Position numbers and translations under genes: made by a program. Below, in pieces: positions 37,281 through 47,264 of a stretch of 64,000 nt of DNA. The number at the start of each line of letters is the position of its first letter. Position 1 is the first letter of the stretch. Below the pieces are notes generated by a model. That model was given only the letters and a program-made list of their open reading frames with translations, was not told where the DNA came from and did no database searches. The stretch lies in the NCBI GenBank assembly GCA_031308135.1, contig JAHLJT010009419.1, positions 179,646,739-179,710,738 of the forward strand, in the 5' to 3' direction. The DNA comes from Acheta domesticus (lineage: Eukaryota; Arthropoda; Insecta; Orthoptera; Gryllidae).

Positions 37281-38312
37281 CGTTGCGAAACTCAAGAGTT
37301 GTAAAGGTAAAGCTTGTTCCGGCGCGTGTGACGAGCTATAAGTGCCAACCTGGATAGTTGTTAGTTTGATTTGGCGAGGGGATCCCACTCAGATTATGAT
37401 TTGATAAAGAACAGGTTTGTTATCAGCAAAATGACTAATTTCGTCTGTGTACAATACAAGTCGACGGAGAAAGGTTTTCTTTTCATTTCACTGAAGCCGT
37501 TTATTTTGCGATATTTCTTTTCTCATTTCTTCAGTAATCTTTAGGCATATAAGAATTATTTGCGTCCATTTTTCTTGATACACGACATACGGAATTTGTT
37601 TAAAATAGATGTTACGCAAGCAACACTCCAATATATCGTACCAACATGCTGCAGCAATATAATTTATTTGTTCATACTACCGCAGAAATTTCGTGAACTT
37701 TCGCATAAATTGTAAGAATTTATAGTGCCCGATAAAATACTGAACATACCTCGAAATGTTAGTGTTATTTCTGTCTCGTCTACGTTACAAATCTCCTCTC
37801 CGCTACGCTCCGTCTCGATTTTTAACTTTTGGCCCCTGCAGTAATAATACTATGTTTATTAATAGTTATAACGATCGTCGTCCGTTAAGAACAATCAAAA
37901 TAAATGAATTGTATCTAAATATGGTAAATGAGTATCCTGTTTCCAAAAAAGGCATGTTTTATTTACATTCTTATTTTATAAGAAGTTAAAATTGAACGCC
38001 ACACGGCCGATATCACAAATAACGAAATTGGTTGGTCATAAACCTCGCCTAACGTCTATGTTTACTTCACTGCGTCTATTATTTGCACTTTATCGGCCTA
38101 AGATGTTATAACGATTTCATTGCTTCCCATCGATGTGCGGTTAGACAGAAGATCAAGCATTATGGCCTGATCCTCACTATTAATAAATATTTAATTTTTT
38201 GTTCGCGAATTGGCCGTCTCGGACCACGCAGACATCCGCCTACACTTACCGAGGCTCAGTATAATTTTATCTCGGTGGCAGGTGCATGTGATTCATCAGG
38301 ATATCAGCATTA
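37281..38312. other. No feature recognised
   Basis: AT-rich intronic DNA without recognisable exon, RNA or repeat end. Confidence 0.45.
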
Positions 38313-38518
38313 AGCTGAATCCGATTTTTTCCCCAGTGTTGTTACTCCTGGGGGCATGGAAGATGGAATGATGATGATCATGAAGGGTAAATGGACTACG
38401 TACACATACAGACATACACAAACACACCCACGCCCGAGGCGGGACTCGAACCCGCGGGCCTTCCGTCCAAGATGGCCACGGCGCTACTGCCTTAGCGATT
38501 TGGGTTCTGAGAACCGGC
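38313..38518 (-). repeat. SINE-2 copy, near full length
   Basis: On the minus strand: head GAGCCGGTTCTCAGAACCCA, intact box B (GGGTTCGAGTCCCGCCTCGG), then CATGATCATCATTCCATC, GGAGTAACAACACTGGGG and a GGATTCAGC end. It parallels 56866-57061. Confidence 0.75.
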
Positions 38519-39058
38519 TCTTTAATATTTACTATTATTATTAGTAGTAGTAGAAGTGGTAGTAGTATTACTAAATAATAATAATAATTATTCATTAATA
38601 CATTTTAATGATCCATAATTTTTTCATTACAGTCATATCGCTTGATCTCTGTATGCAATTAAGATCAGTTATCCAATAACCTTGATAAATATGATGATTA
38701 TTATTCTCAAATGGGAACAGTACACATTACGCAGTTGAATGTTAAATAATCAACAACTCACTGGTAATACTATTCATTTTCAGTAGTTGTTTCAAAATCA
38801 TTTATAGAAATATTATTCATTAACTAATTATTCTATTCCTCATAATACTTCTAAATTCCATAGTTCTCTGTTGTCGGTTCAGTTGGTTGATACTTTGCGG
38901 TAACATTTTCAATCGCCACTACATTTCGTTTCTCTGTTGGTCGCTCAAATGTATTCGTGCCATATTTAGAAACAATCACAGAACATTCCAATAGTACAAA
39001 TTTTATGGTGACACATACCATTGTGACCAACTTTACTTTTATATAATAGATTTATTAC

Positions 39059-39089
<31 letters not shown>

Positions 39090-39195
39090 GCTCTACATCA
39101 CGCCTAAAGATGCTATTAGTCGGCTGAATATACTAAAATCTACTCCAGGTTGCAACCAACTAACTAAGATGTAGATGAAAGGACTGTCAGTGCCT

Positions 39196-40145
39196 CTACA
39201 ATACTTTGCGCAAAATGTGGGCTGTTCCAAATAAAGTGATTTCTTGCACTTCCCAGTCTTTTGAATTACCTAGGAGTTTAGACAAGTTCATACACACATT
39301 TTGCGGAACAAATCCCAGAGCTCCGTTAACTATCGGTACGACCTGTGCTTTTACGCTCCACATTCGGCTGATCTCGATTTCCAAACTCTTGTGTTTAAGA
39401 CATTTCTCTGCCTCCTTGGTAACGACGTTTTGGTCGCAAGGTACAGCAACATCGAAAATTAAACAGGATTTGTTCTCCAAATCCCGGTTAATTATATTCG
39501 GTTTCTTTGCCACTATCGTGCCATCAGTTTGAATTTATTGGTCGTACAATATTGTACATAATCCAAAAGACGTCACCGGTTTTGGTGAGTGTTCGTACCA
39601 CTTGGGGCATGCGTCTTGAACTTCGAGGGCCGTACAGATCTGCCAGTGGAAGTAACTAAATCGTGTCTTTTCAAGTATTCGGTCTTTGGTAGAATTGTAC
39701 CAGACGAGACATAGTCAATGATTTCTACGTATTCCTGGCAAATGCGGCATTTATCATCTTGGGAAATTTTGAGAACCGCTTTATCATAATGTCGTATTCT
39801 CATCGCCTGATCTTGGGCAGCTATTACAAGTGCTTCCGATTTTGGCTTCATTCTTCCCCTTTTAAGCCACATAAATGATTGATCTTTATTGATCTGCACC
39901 TTGTCCATTCTTTTCAGATAATGTCCATAGAGTGGCTTGTCTCTTCACAATTTCTTATTTTTTGTTTCGCTCGTCTTTAGTAGCATCAGAAGTTCAGTTT
40001 CTGTGCCATTCTGCATGTATTGCATAGTTTTCTTCGCAATTCTTCTTGCCACACTAACACTGCCTCTGCTTTCCATTCTTCGGTCAGATTTCATGACCTG
40101 CCTCATTAGAGAGTCATCTTGATGACTGACTACATACTTTCCCAT
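39196..40145 (-). pseudogene. C-terminal zinc-knuckle and endonuclease-like region of the retrotransposon (broken)
   Basis: Minus-strand pieces: GKYVVSHQDDSLMRQVMKSD; then SFMWLKRGRMKPKSEALVIA followed by AQDQAMRIRHYDKAVLK; CRICQEYVEIIDYVSSGTIL; EYLKRHDLVTS. A frameshift follows, and in the new frame HWQICTALEVQDACPKWYEH, a stop, then KKPNIINRDLENKSCLIFDV and GTAHILRKVL. The CxxC pair is present but the later His and Cys expected of a CCHC knuckle read Tyr and Thr. The P-D...D signature of restriction-like endonucleases reads P-N with 14 residues before D. So both nucleic-acid binding and cutting would be lost. Confidence 0.85.
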
Positions 40146-41320
40146 CCCGACTGTTCTTTGTGCCAGGAGGCTTCAATTTGTCTGAGGCCTCTTCCTCCTT
40201 CCTTACTTGACGCATCAAGTTCTCTCTTTCATTGTGTCGTTCGAGATGGTCTCACATTCTTCAACACCCAGATATTTGTAAGTTTTACCTGGCTCAAGAT
40301 CTTGAATTACAGTGTGCATACCAACTCTGGCGTTGCTCTATGACGTTGTCACTTTGCTTCTCTTTAAATTTAATTCTCTTGAAATGTGCACACTTATAAA
40401 GACCAAATTTGATGAAGATATCATTTCTAAAATCATTCACGACATACAACATTTGGGAGAGAACCGCTTCATTCTTAGCAAACACTTTATCATATTATCT
40501 TTCATCGCCACTGAGTTTGTAACCAAAATCACTGTGCGACAACGGTCTGGAAAGAGGGATCAAACTAATGCAAAACAGCAGTGGCTGTAGCTAATCTCCT
40601 TGAAAAATACTCCTGTTAATCTGAATATTTCTTGTTTCTACTGCTTCCTTTCCGCTGTATATTAGCAACCTGGTACTCCGTCTTCATATTAGCCTTACAA
40701 AACTCAATATGTCTGGGATGAAATCGATAGATCTCGAGGGTCTTCAAAATGCGATCGTGTGGTACACCGCCAAAGGCCTTCTCGTAGTCCAACCAAGCCA
40801 TGATTAAATTATGCTTTCAATTTTTCAATCATTCAAGATTCAGTAGTTTATTTAGTAGCAAAATTTCCTTACACCCATAGGAACCTTTACGACATCCTTT
40901 CTGTTCAACTGGCAACAGGTGGTTCTTCTGTAGGTGCCTGTACATTTTGTCAACTATGCATAATAACTTTGTACATTACTGGCAAGTGATTGGTCTCGAG
41001 TTCTTCGCCAAAGAGCTGTCTCCATCATTGGGTAGCAAATACGTGATGCCGCGTGTGAGTGATTCCGGGAGTTTCTTTGGGTTTTTTAAAATTTTATTAA
41101 CAGCCTTTGCTAGATGACAATGTATTGTTGGTAATTTCTTAATCCAATAATTCTGAATTGTTGATTTCCAGTTTCCCATGTTCTTAATTGCTTGAAAGAG
41201 GTCCTCTTCCGAAAATTCGTGAACATGTTCCACTGTCTCCACAAGTTCATCGGCAGCATCAACTTCAAATTGGAGCCACGATGCGTCTTTGTTGTACGAT
41301 CTGCTTTCCTCCCAGATTTC
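40118..41320 (-). pseudogene. Reverse transcriptase region of the retrotransposon (broken)
   Basis: Minus-strand reading in pieces: EIWEESRSYNKDASWLQFEV, then LTRGITYLLPNDGD...SRPITC (RT region leading to finger motifs), HLLPVEQKGCRKGSYGCKEI, and AWLDYEKAFGGVPHDRILKT (RT motif A). Next come FQGD-stop-LQPLLFCISLIPLS (motif B region), FAKNEAVL, FIKFGLYKCAHF, and LEPGKTYKYLGVEECETISN. In motif A the first D is kept but the later AFD reads AFG. Two stops interrupt the stretch before motif A, one falls in motif B, and one falls where the YxDD motif should be; that motif is not readable. The family is well supported by the chain of motifs. Confidence 0.88.
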
Positions 41321-41324
41321 TGAT

Positions 41325-41378
41325 CAATATTATTATTATTACAATTACTACTATTATTATTATGATTGTTATTACTAT
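41325..41378 (+). repeat. Imperfect (ATT)n microsatellite
   Basis: ATT units with several interruptions, touching the 5' end of the retrotransposon on the minus strand. Confidence 0.85.
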
Positions 41379-41559
41379 AACATTTCCTTACTATTTAAGT
41401 GGAAAATCATAATTGGTTAACAGCGTTAATGGATCCAGCGAGAAATGATGAGGGACATTTTCCACATCCAAGTGCAATTATAAATCGTTCAGAATTATTA
41501 TTTAACGAACGTTTAACGCCCTGTTTCCTACGCATAACTCCACCCCCTTGCTTACCCGG

Positions 41560-41720
41560 TGGTTCGTTCTCGCACGGTGCTTGGGCCGTGCCTGGCGGGC
41601 GGGCGGGCGGCTAGCTGCGAAATGTCCAACACGGCGCCCCCGCCCCGTGACGTAATGGGCGGATTATATCGCACCGTGGGAAAAAGCCCCGCAGGCGCCG
41701 GAACTTTATGATTTCTCAGT
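41560..41720. promoter_or_regulatory. GC-rich island
   Basis: GGCGGGCGGGCGGGCGGC tetramer run, then CCCCGCCCCGTGACGTAATG (GC box beside a CRE-like TGACGTAA). No exon was seen. Confidence 0.3.
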
Positions 41721-42799
41721 GAATTCACTCGCGTTCACAACTGCTGGCAAAGCCTTGAGCACGAATGTCGCATGTGCGTCTGAAAGCTTTTTGCCGTATG
41801 TCGAGGATGTTTGACTTTCTTGGTTATTAGTTTAATTAGAGGTAATCTTTGGCGTATTTGCATGATGTTGGCCATTTGATTGTTCTGCAGTGGTTAAGAA
41901 CGTTCTTCCAGGATCACATTCTCAATACTGCGTATTTCTAAGGGGCTCACCTCACGGCTAGTTTTAACGTACTTTTGCGGTACACGTAATGTCCAATCCT
42001 ACTGGCGCTTATTTTTACCATTTATTTAAAGATACTTTCCATTTAATAAAACAAGTAATAAGTTGTAAAATGACTCAAAAATTTAAAAATAGAATTAATG
42101 CTCATCAAATGTAATTTCCGACAGTTAATTTACTAGAATTCTTATTTGTTTGTTTGTTTTTTTACTTCAGAAGTAAAAATGGTTCTTTCAAAATGGCAGT
42201 ATGTTCTTGGGTCGACACGTTGTAAGAAACCCAGCATTGTTTGTTTGCGTTTGGTGTTTTGATGTATATCGTTGGTTTCTTCACTTAATTTGCAATATTT
42301 AACTGGAAATTCAATGTATTTACCATATTAACATCGGAGAATATCTGTCATTGCTCTATCATATTTCCTTTCTCAAATGCCGTGTGAAACTAAGCCAATG
42401 AGTTGCAAATCTATTGCTCAAGGCATGAGTATTCATTAATTGCACTATCCGGAATTCCTAAAATAAATATTCAACAGTTTCTTCATTGTTCCCTGAGATA
42501 ATGATTTCTAGTCTAATGGAAAATATATTGATAAATAATATAAATAATAATATTGACGTGAGTCGGGAATGAATTCAATTTTTCAATCGAAAATTTTGTT
42601 CACATACCGTCAGAACAATGAAGACGTGTGGCGAGCACAACATGATATAATGTGTATATATAAAATTGTATTATAATGTAAGTAACTTTCAAATATGTTA
42701 TTTCAATGAAGATGCAAGTTAAATGAATGGCCGAAAAGTCAGCAATGCAAATTGAATCTATCATTAATGACCCAAACTCAAGAATCTTTATAAATACAA

Positions 42800-43480
42800 T
42801 TTTACTTTCTCGCTACGAAGTACAAAGAAAGTTGTGTAGTGCTGCGCGAATTTTCGTCAGAAAAAATCTTATTACGGGGTCTTGGTAAAGAAAAATTAGA
42901 GTAATCGGGTTACTGAATTTAGGAAAAAAAATCCTCTATCACGTATGGTAGCCGGAATCCCTGTTTTATGGAACCTTGACACCAAAAAATCGAATGATGG
43001 CACAAAGTTCGTCTGTCCGTCCGTCTGTGAGTCGTTCCGTCCGTCTATCCGTCCGTCGTGAACTACGCTAGCAGCTAAACCGTTCAGCCAATATTCTCCA
43101 AAATTGATATTCCCCAATCGATCTGGCTGATGTAACGGCCCTGGAATTTCAATTTTGGGGGTACTTTACGTAAAGCTCCAGGAACAATTTCCATATTTAA
43201 AAAAAATGACTCCATGGTTTTTGATTAAATTTTTTTGTTGGATAGTGCGAACAACATTCAAGAGTGTTAATGGTATAGTTCTCATGTTCGTTAAAACCCC
43301 TGATTTTTCGAAAATTGCGAAAGTTAAAAATTTTTTCGCAGTCTTTCTACACCTAAAATGTAGATGTTAATGAAATCTCCATTAATGAAATCTGTTCCTT
43401 AAAGATAGATTTGGAAAGAATGCCATACACAATTTTTTGAAACTTAAGAGTACTTTTCGCGTGAAAATGCGTGCGAGAAA
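42800..43480 (+). repeat. Rpt-A copy (terminus on the left)
   Basis: TTTACTTTCTCGCTACGAAG, GTAGTGCTGCGCGAATTTTC, GTCCGTCCGTCTGTGAGTCG, AGCAGCTAAACCGTTCAGCC, GGGGGTACTTTACGTAAAGC, then one module (GGATAGTGCGAACAACATTC). The minus-strand frame rich in DGR/TDGQ is translation of the GTCC tetramers, not a protein. Confidence 0.85.
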
Positions 43481-43554
43481 GTACGTGCTGTTTTAGCCCC
43501 ACTAGTGGAATACTGTTCTTTTATTTATGCGTTCTGTACCCGCGTTCGCCGGAG

Positions 43555-43730
43555 ACTAGATTGCAGGGCAACAAGTGGAGCGGCGCACCGTTAGCGGCGC
43601 CAGAAATAGCGCGCGGCGGCGGTGGAAGCCTTCCCACGAGCGCCGAGTTTCACTTTCCTTCCCGACGCCAACGCAACTGTTTGTGTCCCAACCATCTCGA
43701 TCCTCCTCAGCCGTTTGCTGTGTTCGGGCC
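43555..43730. promoter_or_regulatory. GC-rich island
   Basis: GCGGCGCACCGTTAGCGGCG and AGCGCGCGGCGGCGGTGG in AT-rich surroundings. No exon recognised. Confidence 0.28.
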
Positions 43731-44571
43731 ACTTGACATGATCATTTACCGGAACAAACAGTCCGATCAAATGCGAAAAAGTAACTTGTACAAAAATCTT
43801 CAAGGGTTGTCGAATGAATGGCGCTCAAAGCAGAGTAGCGAGAACAACAAACAGCAAAGCCTTTTGCCCTTAATAAAGTAATTTCATGTTGTGCTAATGT
43901 TTCATTAAAAATGCGGCAAGAGATGAAAGTGATTAAACCTACTTACGAGGTAGGTGCACAACTCGGTGATAAAGATTTGCAATAACTGTGAACGTGATAA
44001 ACTTAGATGAACCATAACTGGAATTTTTATCCATTTTACGCCAAAGACTTTAATTTAGTACTAAATTGTTGTGTAATAATTGGAATGTGTATCGTTTATG
44101 TAGCTTTTTTATTTCAAAATAACCATTAGTATCTAAAAAATGTAAACATTTAGTTGTGTTAAAAACAAATTATTACAATACTTGTGGTCAAAGTGATTGC
44201 ATCGTCTCTCTAGGCTCAGTTCATGTGTACTGTATAGACGATGTTTTTCGACACGTCCTAAATCAGTTGAGCATTGCCAAAGATCACATCGCTCTGCGAA
44301 ATAGAATAATCTTCCTCCAGGGGAACAAGTCGAGGGCTATCTGACAAAGTCGCACTCACAGTTCAGCGCGTGCAGTTAAAAATAATGGGTAGTTTTTACG
44401 ACAGACTAATATTGTTCCGATATAGCCCCTAAAAATACCATTGTATGAATTGATCCAATTCCTCTCAAAAGGTAGATGATAATATGTATGCGTATGGAGT
44501 GGGTCATCAAACGGACAAAAGCGTATAGGCCGTAAGTATGGAATTTCAAAGAACGCGGTGCTTTCTATCAA

Positions 44572-44755
44572 CTCGCACTCGCAATAGACTAAATTTTAAT
44601 ATTTTCATCTGGCACTCACAATAAATTAAATTTTAATATTTCTATCTGGCACTCACAATAGACTATATTTCAATAGTTTCATCTTGCACTCACAATAGAC
44701 TATATTTTAATATTTTTATCTCGCATTCACAATAGACAAAATTTAATCAATAAAT
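44572..44755 (+). repeat. 37-bp tandem repeat, about five copies
   Basis: CACTCACAATAGACTATATT-type units begin at about 44575, 44612, 44649, 44686 and 44723, exactly 37 bp apart, with a few substitutions each. The unit includes TTTTAATATTTT. Confidence 0.92.
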
Positions 44756-45534
44756 TATGCCTGTAAATAATACGCCTAATTTGGGTAAAAGGATACATGT
44801 CAGAAAAAAATTAATATTGAGTTAATTGAAGTAACTTTTCTTCTATTTAAAGATTGTTTACTTTAATTCTTTGAAACTAATTTTATACTAACCATATATT
44901 ATATACCTATGTATATATTTTATCTGAAAATCAATTATTCAATAATATGAATCCTAAATGCATTTCTTTTTGCTCTCCTGTAAAATTATGAAATAGGACT
45001 TATACTCTTTTGCCCAAATTTCTTAAAAATGAAATTTTAAAGTTTACTTTTCTTGCATATCAGCTACGTAATAAATATATTGATTGCATGCAAACGTTCT
45101 CGATTTGGCGGAATTTCTTAAATTAGGTAGAATTTGTCAAATTAAAAAGAGAGCATTACACCATTTAAAGAAGTTATGCGGGAAACAGAAAAGACAAAAA
45201 TCAATATGGCTGAAAAATGGTTTGGAAAGATGTAAAAAATCAGACAATTTCGAGTAGCAGGGATGCACACTGAGTAAGAGAAGAGTGGGATGTATATTTG
45301 CACCCAATTTGCTTTAGTTTTTCATGCTGTAACCAATAATATTTATCATTGGTTATTTTCTGCCATTTATGACCGTAAGAACACTAATAATGTCGTTTAG
45401 CCTTTCGGCCTTCAAAGACCACCACAACGCTTGACATCGGCTAAATATCGCTAAATTACTTTGTGTAAATCAAAGACATGGTGCACATCTTTCTAGAGAA
45501 CGCCATCGAACGCCATCGCGTTAGCCCAACGCGA

Positions 45535-45690
45535 TTTGAATGTATGTATGTATGTATGAGCATGTACTTGGCGCGACAGCCCCTGATCGGGCTCAGGCCA
45601 ACCGGCGACGTCCCTGCCTCGCGGCCATAGGTTAAGTGGGTAAGTGTGATTAGCACGTAGACATCCCCACGCCAATGTCATTTAATGCGG
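45535..45690 (-). repeat. Possible non-LTR retrotransposon 3' end with (CATA)n tail
   Basis: Read on the minus strand, a GC-richer block (GCCGGTTGGCCTGAGCCCGA and GGGGCTGTCGCGCCAAGTAC) runs into CATACATACATACATACATT at 45541-45560. A tetranucleotide tail after a structured 3' region is common for LINEs. There is no coding remnant. Confidence 0.35.
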
Positions 45691-45869
45691 TGATAAATTG
45701 CATTGAGACATCTCTGGCTTTCATATAAGAAATTTGGGACGAGTTAGAATATAAATTTGAACTAGCTGAACACTAGTAAATACGTGAACAGAACTGAACA
45801 TATCGAACTAAAGGAAGAACTGTAGAAAAGTTAGAAAGGTTCTCCATATTCATTATATGAAAAATGTAT

Positions 45870-46700
45870 TTGTATGGATGATGTTGCGGCCCCTTGATTT
45901 TGAAACTGATATTTCAATTTTGGTGGGTACTTTATATGAAACCCCTAGGAAATTTTGAAAATATTCATAAAAGTGGCTCCATCGTTTTTGTTTAAACTTT
46001 GTTATCGGATAGTGTACAAGGCGTATAAGAGAATGGGACAGATCTAAAAAATCTGATTTTTAGAAAATTGAAAAAATTCAAAATTATTTCGGCGTCTTCC
46101 TACCACTACAATTATGAAGATAAGCATTTTTTTCGTAATGAAATGTGTTCATCAAAAAAATCTAAAAATCATGTCATGTTCACTGTTTTAAAAACGTGAG
46201 TAGTTTTGCGAAATTTTGGGTCAAACATAAGCAACTTTTATTTTCTTTAAACCATTCTTTCTTAAAAACGGCCCAATTTTGTAAAAATTAAATTTAGATC
46301 TGAGATAGCGTAAAGGACGCTTAAGAGAATGGTGCAGGTCTCATGTTTGTTAAAATGTCTGGTTTTACGAAAATTTTTAAAAAACGTAAATGTTTGTCGG
46401 CGTCTTCCTGCAACTACAATTATGAAGATACTCTTTTTTTCTTAATGGGATGAGTTCATCAAAATCAGATCTTAAAATAAGGTCATGTTGAATTGAGCGA
46501 AAATATGAGTATTTTTTGTGTAATTTGGCTACAAATAATTAGCCCGCTCCGAATTTACTGCGCTTTGTGAACGTAATTTTAAAGGTGTTTTACGGCAGTT
46601 GGATACTACGCAAGTTTGAATGTGTATAGTATTTCATATTTATTTGTTCGTTTGTACATTAGAGCTTTTGATAGATGTTTACATATTAATCCTTTAGAAA
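45870..46700 (+). repeat. Rpt-A copy, terminus missing, beside the ELOVL exon
   Basis: Begins within the family (GGTGGGTACTTTATATGAAA) and carries two modules (GGATAGTGTACAAGGCGTAT; GAGATAGCGTAAAGGACGCT). It ends with the same 3' region as the 33838 copy (AATTTACTGCGCTTTGTGAA, then TTACATATTAATCCTTTAG). Its right end lies about 57 bp from the elongase exon donor. Confidence 0.8.
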
Positions 46701-46756
46701 TGCTTTAAAACTTATTACAAATATTCCATGTACGAGCGTTCCCGCGAGAGGCTTAC

Positions 46757-46947
46757 CTTGACGAACATCATTGCATTGAAGACAACCTGCACGATGTTGT
46801 AGACCATCAGCACCCTTGTGAGCTGCATCGGCTTCCGATCCCTCATGAACCTGGGACCCAGCCATAGCACTATCACCAGGTATAGTGGCAGCAGGAACAT
46901 CGGCACTTCCGGTGACCGCGACAGCACCCAGTTGGCCACCCGTGGGT
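46757..46947 (-). CDS. Elongase of very-long-chain fatty acids (ELOVL family), internal exon
   Basis: Seen: on the minus strand this 191-nt segment follows a pyrimidine-rich stretch and GTTGCAG, and ends at AAG|GTAAGC. It starts in phase 1 (two bases complete a D codon) and ends on a codon boundary. The translation runs PRVANWVLSRSPEVPMFLLP, continues with GPRFMRDRKPMQLTRVLMVY and ends VVFNAMMFVK. Known of the family: ELOVL enzymes are ER multi-pass membrane condensing enzymes (3-ketoacyl-CoA synthases) of fatty acid elongation. The D-P-R start, the G-P-x-x-M-x-x-R-K-P-x-x-L motif between the first two membrane segments, and the VYN...Q/V...F pattern of the second segment are typical. Both membrane segments are visible (about residues 15-35 and 46-62 of the exon). 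The exon is complete. The catalytic histidine box lies in later exons not seen here. Rpt-A copies flank it on both sides. The family call is firm; which ELOVL subtype is not resolved. Confidence 0.93.
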
Positions 46948-47264
46948 CTGCAACAATGCCAACCCATGCATTTAATTGAAAGCCGCAAAGAAAATGCAAA
47001 CTGGATTTTTTTACTCTTGGGAGGGAAACTATTAGGTAATGAGTAGGTTCGAATTTAAAAACCAGTGGGAATACCGAACACACAATTGTTTTACTCCTCT
47101 TTGTGTTATTATTTAACATCTCATATTTTAAAACTTGTGATGCTAATGGCACACACCTTTTCGAACTACTTAGTTTTCTAGTTTCTTTACACTGGACTAT
47201 CTTTTTGGTGTTGCCCCATCCTCTTTCCACCTGTCAACTATCGCATTGAAATTATATTTTTTCA

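Larger units (their letters stand above)
39059..41326 (-). mobile_element. Degraded non-LTR retrotransposon (R2/NeSL-like), 5'-truncated, with (AAT)n tail
   Basis: On the minus strand the element runs from about 41325 (5' truncation, abutting an ATT-rich microsatellite) to 39059. It has a reverse transcriptase part, a zinc-knuckle plus endonuclease-like C-terminal part, a ~140-bp 3' untranslated region (GGCGTGATGTAGAGC) and an AAT-repeat tail at 39059-39090. Order and content fit site-directed-type LINEs with a C-terminal restriction-like endonuclease. It lies in the elongase intron in the same orientation as that gene. Several stops and frameshifts make it dead. Confidence 0.88.
23115..46756 (-). 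other. ELOVL intron, about 23.6 kb
   Basis: This span is defined by the donor at 46756 and the acceptor at 23115 of the two elongase exons. Both borders are GT/AG on the minus strand and the phases match. It holds several Rpt-A copies, SINE-1 and SINE-2 copies, two CpG-rich islands (28.2 and 36.8 kb), trinucleotide repeats and a degraded non-LTR retrotransposon. Further alternative exons inside it cannot be excluded. No third elongase-like exon was recognised. Confidence 0.85.

Noticed and set aside
39206..39532. 108-codon plus-strand open frame
   Set aside because: It is the antisense shadow of the retrotransposon's endonuclease-like region.
42896..43117. Frame rich in DGR/TDGQ (also at 51337-51528)
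   Set aside because: Translation of GTCC/GGAC tetramers inside Rpt-A; no start, domain or splice context.
44572..44755. Regularly spaced repeats that might suggest a CRISPR array
   Set aside because: Units are contiguous 37-bp tandem copies with no unique spacers, in a eukaryotic context.
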